Source of the DNA: Caldicellulosiruptor saccharolyticus DSM 8903
Lineage (GTDB): Bacteria; Bacillota; Thermoanaerobacteria; Caldicellulosiruptorales; Caldicellulosiruptoraceae
Reading direction: 5' to 3'
Assembly (NCBI RefSeq): GCF_000016545.1
Contig: NC_009437.1
Span: forward strand, 186,001 to 250,000
DNA: 64,000 nucleotides
This document shows positions 61,853 through 64,000 of the stretch, piece after piece. Positions within the stretch are counted from its first letter, which is position 1, and the number at the start of each line of letters is the position of its first letter. The notes below the pieces were generated by a model. That model saw only the letters and a program-made list of their open reading frames with translations, had not been told where the DNA came from and ran no database searches. The position numbers and the translations under genes were made by a program.

Positions 61853-62890
61853 ATGAAGAAGAACTTTTATAAGTACCTTTCAATTTTTCTTGCGATTGCA
61901 CTCATTGTGTCTTTGGCTTATGCGCTTGTTCCAAATTCAAAGGATGTCACACAGGCAAGTAGTGGCAATCCAAAACTAAAAGGAAGTCCAAAAGAAGAGT
62001 ATTACATGGTGACCTTTGCTTCTGGTATAGAGTACTGGAAGGGTTGCTTTAAAGGAATGAAGGCGGCAGCAGACCTGTACGGTGTAAAAGCAATCTACAC
62101 AGGTGCACCGCAGTTTGATGTAAACCAACAGGTTACTGTTCTTCGCCAGGTTATTGCTAAAAAACCTGCAGGTATTTTAGTTACATGTGCAAACCCTGAT
62201 GCATTAAAAGCTCCAATTGATGAGGCGATCAAAAAAGGAATTCCTGTAATAACATTTGACGCAGACTCTCCAAAGTCCCTTAGATATTCTGTTTTGGAGA
62301 CAGGAAACTATAACGCAGGTGCAATGGCTGCAAGATACTTAGGAAAGCTTTTAGGCGGAAAAGGTGAAGTGGGTATTTCAACAGTTGCTGCACAGCTCAA
62401 CCATGAGCAGAGAAAACAAGGGTTTATTGATACTCTCAAGAAAGAATTTCCTGGTATCAAAGTTGTTTCAATTGTCAACGACGAAAATGACTCAACAAAG
62501 GCAGCAAGAGGGGTAGCAGCCATGCTCCAAGCTCATCCAAACATCAAAGGAATATTCTGCACAGATGCTCCCGGTGGAGTTGGTGTTGCAACAGCTATCA
62601 AAGAGGCTAACAAGGTTGGTAAGATTAAGATAGTAAGCTTTGACACAGATAAAGGGACGCTTGATTTAATTAAACAGGGAGTTATTGATGCATCGATTGC
62701 ACAGGGTACGTGGAACATGGGCTTCTGGGGCATGACATTCCTGTTCTACTTAAAACATGGTATTGTCAACCCAGTTGATAATTGGAAGAAATTTGGTATA
62801 AATCCACTTCCGCCATACGTCGATACAGGTACAATGGTTGTAACAAAACAAAACGTGGATGCATTCTATAAGGTTAATGTGATAAAGTAA
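61853..62890 (+). CDS. Periplasmic-type sugar-binding protein of a CUT2 ABC system
   Basis: A hydrophobic leader (residues 5-25) precedes a type I periplasmic-binding fold: YYMVTFASGIEYWKGCFKGMKAAADLYGVK, VTCANPDALKAPIDEAIKKGIPVITFDAD and GIFCTDAPGGVGVATAIKEA. The leader has no lipobox cysteine, so it may remain as an N-terminal membrane anchor instead of a lipoprotein. It is the last gene of the ABC operon, with AGGAGGG before the ATG. The sugar (xylose, glucose, fructose or another) cannot be decided from sequence. Confidence 0.92.
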   Translation: MKKNFYKYLSIFLAIALIVSLAYALVPNSKDVTQASSGNPKLKGSPKEEYYMVTFASGIEYWKGCFKGMKAAADLYGVKAIYTGAPQFDVNQQVTVLRQVIAKKPAGILVTCANPDALKAPIDEAIKKGIPVITFDADSPKSLRYSVLETGNYNAGAMAARYLGKLLGGKGEVGISTVAAQLNHEQRKQGFIDTLKKEFPGIKVVSIVNDENDSTKAARGVAAMLQAHPNIKGIFCTDAPGGVGVATAIKEANKVGKIKIVSFDTDKGTLDLIKQGVIDASIAQGTWNMGFWGMTFLFYLKHGIVNPVDNWKKFGINPLPPYVDTGTMVVTKQNVDAFYKVNVIK

Positions 62891-62927
62891 GACAAATTTG
62901 TAAGAGTAGTGTCAAGTGCTTGTTCTG

Positions 62928-62968
62928 GGGAGGCTGTCTTTAAGCTAAAAAACAGCCTCCCTTATTTT
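62928..62968 (+). terminator. Terminator of the sugar ABC operon
   Basis: GGGAGGCTGT (62928-62937) and ACAGCCTCCC (62952-62961) are perfect 10-bp arms, followed by TTATTTT. Confidence 0.9.
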
Positions 62969-63089
62969 CATGTGCTATCATATTTGTCTTACCAGAAAAT
63001 ATGGTTATTGCCTTGCTTTTTTTAGTGTATTTAGTTTTAAGATAGTTTATGGTATAATTATTACAAAACACTTCATGTGGGAGAATTTA

Positions 63090-64000
63090 ATGTGTAGTAA
63101 TTTACCTCACAATGTAAATGATCTTGAATACAAATATATATTTTCCAACAAAAGCCTATTTTTAAGACTCTTGAAGAGGATTGACAGAATAAACATATTC
63201 AATAAATTAACAGAAGAAGACCTTGAACTTGTGGACAAGAACTATGTATTGCCAGATTTTTCTGAACAGGAAAGTGATCTTTTGTACAAGGCAAGATTGC
63301 AAGAAGAAGAGCTCTTTTTCTATATTTTGTTTGAACACCAATCCACAGTTGATTATAATATGGCTATGAGGTTGTTATTTTATATAACCGACATTTGGAG
63401 AGATTGGCTCAAGCAGTTTGATAAAAATCAATTTAAAAATAAAAGTTTTAAATTTCCACCAGTTGTGCCAATAGTTTTATACGATGGTGATAATCCTTGG
63501 ACAGCAAGTGTAAATTTGAAAGAGAGAATAATGAATTTTGAGGTATTTGGAAAATATATTGTTGATTTTGAGTATATACTAATTGATTTGAATGATCCTG
63601 ATGAAATGATATTTAAGTATAAAGATATTTTGAGCTTAATATTGAAATTAAACAAGGTAAAAACAGAGAAGGAGTTAGAAAGATTATTTTTAGATTTATA
63701 TGAATATCTACAAGGTGCAAAAGAGAAAGAGATTAATACACTAAAGATATGTTTGCCAGTTGTATTGAAGGAATTAGGTGAAGATAAGGTACAAGAAGCA
63801 AAAGATATGTTGGAATGTATAGATGTAGGAGGTGAAGGCATAATGCCACTTTTTCAAAATTTAAGAAAAATAAGAGAAGAGTGGTATCACGAAGGAATTC
63901 AAAAAGGAATTCAGGATGGACTGCAACAAGGACTGCAACAAGGGCTGCAGAAAAAGGAGCTTGAGATAGCAGAAAGGATGATAGTAAAAGGATATTCAGA
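63090..64000 (+). CDS. Rpn-family recombination-promoting nuclease/putative transposase (3' end outside window)
   Basis: The protein begins MCSNLPHNVNDLEYKYIFSN and contains LPDFSEQESDLLYKARLQ, LFFYILFEHQSTVDYNMAMRLLFY and IWRDWLKQFD, the PD-(D/E)XK pattern of Rpn/COG5464 proteins (catalytic D, ExQ). It ends with a glycine-glutamine repeat GIQKGIQDGLQQGLQQGLQ, typical of the C-terminus of the family, and runs off the window. GGGAGA precedes the ATG. A short remnant of a similar tail lies at 30775-30852. Confidence 0.85.
   Translation, partial: MCSNLPHNVNDLEYKYIFSNKSLFLRLLKRIDRINIFNKLTEEDLELVDKNYVLPDFSEQESDLLYKARLQEEELFFYILFEHQSTVDYNMAMRLLFYITDIWRDWLKQFDKNQFKNKSFKFPPVVPIVLYDGDNPWTASVNLKERIMNFEVFGKYIVDFEYILIDLNDPDEMIFKYKDILSLILKLNKVKTEKELERLFLDLYEYLQGAKEKEINTLKICLPVVLKELGEDKVQEAKDMLECIDVGGEGIMPLFQNLRKIREEWYHEGIQKGIQDGLQQGLQQGLQKKELEIAERMIVKGYS

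Overview
The window looks like a chromosomal segment of a low-GC, thermophilic, plant-polysaccharide-degrading Firmicute, most likely Caldicellulosiruptor or a close relative. This is an inference from AT-rich sequence, strong AGGAGG-type ribosome sites with many TTG and GTG starts, an S-layer (SLH) protein, cytoplasmic GH10/esterase genes and CUT2 sugar ABC genes. No rRNA, tRNA or CRISPR array was seen.

Layout. 1-8.4 kb: an orphan cheB between an intact and a broken DUF3842 gene, a DUF6922/AbiEii pair, comB, and metG-tatD-radical SAM. 8.8-10.55 kb: an IS200/IS605 element with a doubly broken tnpA, intact tnpB and an omega-RNA-like right end. 10.6-21.4 kb: PIG-L deacetylase, bifunctional nuclease, a Cd/Zn ATPase with its CadC-type repressor and operator, GT4, HAD phosphatase, HMCES-like protein, a decayed spoVA-like remnant, recD2, and bioY with a BirA-type box. 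21.6-24 kb: a WG-repeat protein, a decayed hicB copy, and an intact hicA-hicB-secB-like toxin-antitoxin-chaperone operon. 24-30.3 kb: an atypical GH13-like enzyme and a divergent cytoplasmic GH10/CE4/SGNH-esterase operon, each with a LacI/CcpA-type operator. 31.2-34.7 kb: a large S-layer protein. 34.7-41.7 kb: a Phd/PIN pair with a frameshifted toxin, queD-folE2, an amidohydrolase, tsaE-tsaB-rimI, and a HEPN-MNT pair. 41.7-49.4 kb: a GGDEF-EAL protein, then a metal-handling region (Mrp ATPase, DUF5320, Fur-like, NifX-like, DUF134, CopA, two CopZ-like proteins) whose three main promoters share the palindrome TTGGCATATGCCAA. 49.5-53.3 kb: a DUF1646 transporter, an orphan MntA, a RelE pair with an interrupted toxin, and a c-di-AMP (ydaO/yuaA) riboswitch before a radical SAM aminomutase that carries the glutamate 2,3-aminomutase residues. 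53.7-56.6 kb: a Uma2 protein and three tandem SPOCS-like paralogues. 56.6-64 kb: two divergent CUT2 sugar-transport clusters with a DeoR regulator, then a truncated Rpn-family gene.

Three systems stand out. First, the HicA-HicB-SecB-like operon looks like a toxin-antitoxin-chaperone module; the intact HicB has a C-terminal tail that the decayed copy lacks. Second, the c-di-AMP riboswitch has a visible terminator/antiterminator switch and precedes a predicted beta-glutamate synthase, which suggests second-messenger control of a compatible solute. Third, one perfect palindrome marks the Mrp, DUF5320 and copA promoters in a locus without CsoR or CopY, pointing to DUF134 or the Fur-like protein as regulator. 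All functions are read from sequence motifs; no database search was run.
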